From Neocallimastix lanati (nom. inval.) (lineage: Eukaryota; Neocallimastigomycota; Neocallimastigomycetes; Neocallimastigales; Neocallimastigaceae), in the NCBI GenBank assembly GCA_016946835.1, contig JACVTC010000083.1, positions 522,501-586,500 on the forward strand: 64,000 nt of DNA, in the 5' to 3' direction. This document shows, one piece after another, positions 63,359-64,000 of the stretch. The first letter of the stretch is position 1; the number at the start of each line of letters is the position of its first letter. The position numbers and the translations under genes were made by a program. Below the pieces are notes generated by a model. That model was not told the origin of the DNA, ran no database searches, and saw nothing but the letters and a program-made list of their open reading frames with translations.

Positions 63359-64000
63359 TTAACAAGTACTTTTAATACCACACCATTCCCCATTTTCAAT
63401 ACCCCATCGGCCATCATTGTCATTGTAAATAACATCACATAAATTACAATATGAATAGCCTTGGTTTTTACCTGTCCAATCTTCTAAAGCGTTTTGTTTA
63501 GATTCCTTAATACCACACCAGTTGTTGTTTTCGTAACCCCATTGACCATCATTATCAGTATAGTAGACTGTATTACCATTACAACATGGATATCCAAGAT
63601 TAATGGAAAAACAATTATTATTATTATTATTATTGTTGTTGTTATTGGTAGCGTAATTACTTGGGGCCTCACCATCACCTGATTAATAATTTTTTTTTTT
63701 GAAAAAAAAAAAATATATAATTATATATTTATTAAATATATATATTAAATATATTAAATGTTTATTAAAGATAAATTATATCATTTTATTTGTTTACTTA
63801 CCTAGTGCCCAAATGGATTTTAAAGGTTTTCCTTCTTGATCAAAAACTGCTTGATTATCCCATGCTGATTCACCGGTAAGACTACTATCGGCATTAATAT
63901 CATACTCAGCTGCAGTTTTTGTAGCCCAACTAGAACCATATTTTTCCCAAAGTTGTCTTCTTTCTAAATCATTACTAGCTTTGGGTGCAATCCATGCTGG
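63359..64000 (-). CDS. Cellulosomal glycoside hydrolase, probable GH53 endo-galactanase, C-terminal part with two dockerins (partial)
   Basis: Minus-strand exons 64000-63802 (continues beyond the window) and 63678-63359, joined over a 123-bp intron (GTAAGT donor, CAG acceptor) that rebuilds a Gly codon. The first exon encodes [39 protein letters not shown] and AWDNQAVFD. This resembles the C-terminal strand region of GH53 arabinogalactan endo-beta-1,4-galactanases (LWEKYGSxWAT, AxEYD, DNQAxFD), which cut galactan side chains of pectin; I rate that as likely, not certain. After an Asn-rich linker come two fungal dockerin (CBM10-like) domains: [11 protein letters not shown] to NNWCGI (63613-63510) and GYSYCNLCD to [10 protein letters not shown] (about 63491-63362), with the typical [18 protein letters not shown] core. 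They would anchor the secreted enzyme to cellulosome scaffoldin. The start and signal peptide lie outside the window. Confidence 0.88.

Overview
This is nuclear DNA from an anaerobic gut fungus (Neocallimastigomycota; the genus cannot be told from the sequence). Three things point there. Non-coding DNA is almost pure A/T with long homopolymers, while real exons are clearly richer in G/C. There are spliceosomal introns (GTAAGT donors) and a U6 snRNA. The right edge encodes a secreted plant-cell-wall hydrolase ending in two fungal dockerin (CBM10-like) domains, the hallmark of the cellulosome of these fungi.

Layout. 1-8299: gene-free AT-rich DNA with one AAT-type microsatellite. 8300-21166 (+): a giant single-chain type I fatty acid synthase of 4148 residues with one intron, in which the beta and alpha subunits of yeast-type FAS are one polypeptide and the acyl carrier domain is doubled. 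23150-31243 (-): a cluster of APE-type non-LTR retrotransposons (an old relic, one almost full-length copy broken by two stops and a frameshift, and a nest in which one truncated copy sits inside the tail of another with a 12-bp target-site duplication). 35459-36622 (-): a secreted low-complexity protein. 37941-38066 (-): U6 snRNA with TATA box and T-run terminator. 39835-41761 (+): a five-exon cytosolic acetyl-CoA acetyltransferase. 43062-45086 (-): an ankyrin-repeat protein. 47066-50944: two uncertain small ORFs, a decayed Cys-rich secreted-protein gene and a tandem repeat. 52252-57604 and 57660-59861: two Mutator-like elements head to head, each with terminal inverted repeats and 9-bp target-site duplications; the first has a 1.8-kb TTTTA satellite inside. 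59975-62650 (-): a third, 5'-truncated LINE with a 14-bp target-site duplication. 63359-64000 (-): the 3' end of a dockerin-bearing enzyme that resembles GH53 endo-galactanase.

How it fits together. The housekeeping genes (FAS, thiolase, U6) are islands in a repeat-rich landscape. FAS and thiolase both start from acetyl-CoA: FAS makes fatty acids, and thiolase makes acetoacetyl-CoA, the first step toward mevalonate. Nothing suggests co-regulation. The mobile elements and A/T-only satellites explain most of the remaining structure. The most unusual gene is the fused FAS with two acyl carrier domains about 97% identical at the DNA level. The most informative non-genic structures are the paired MULEs and the nested LINE. 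All positions and alignments were worked out by eye, without any database search.
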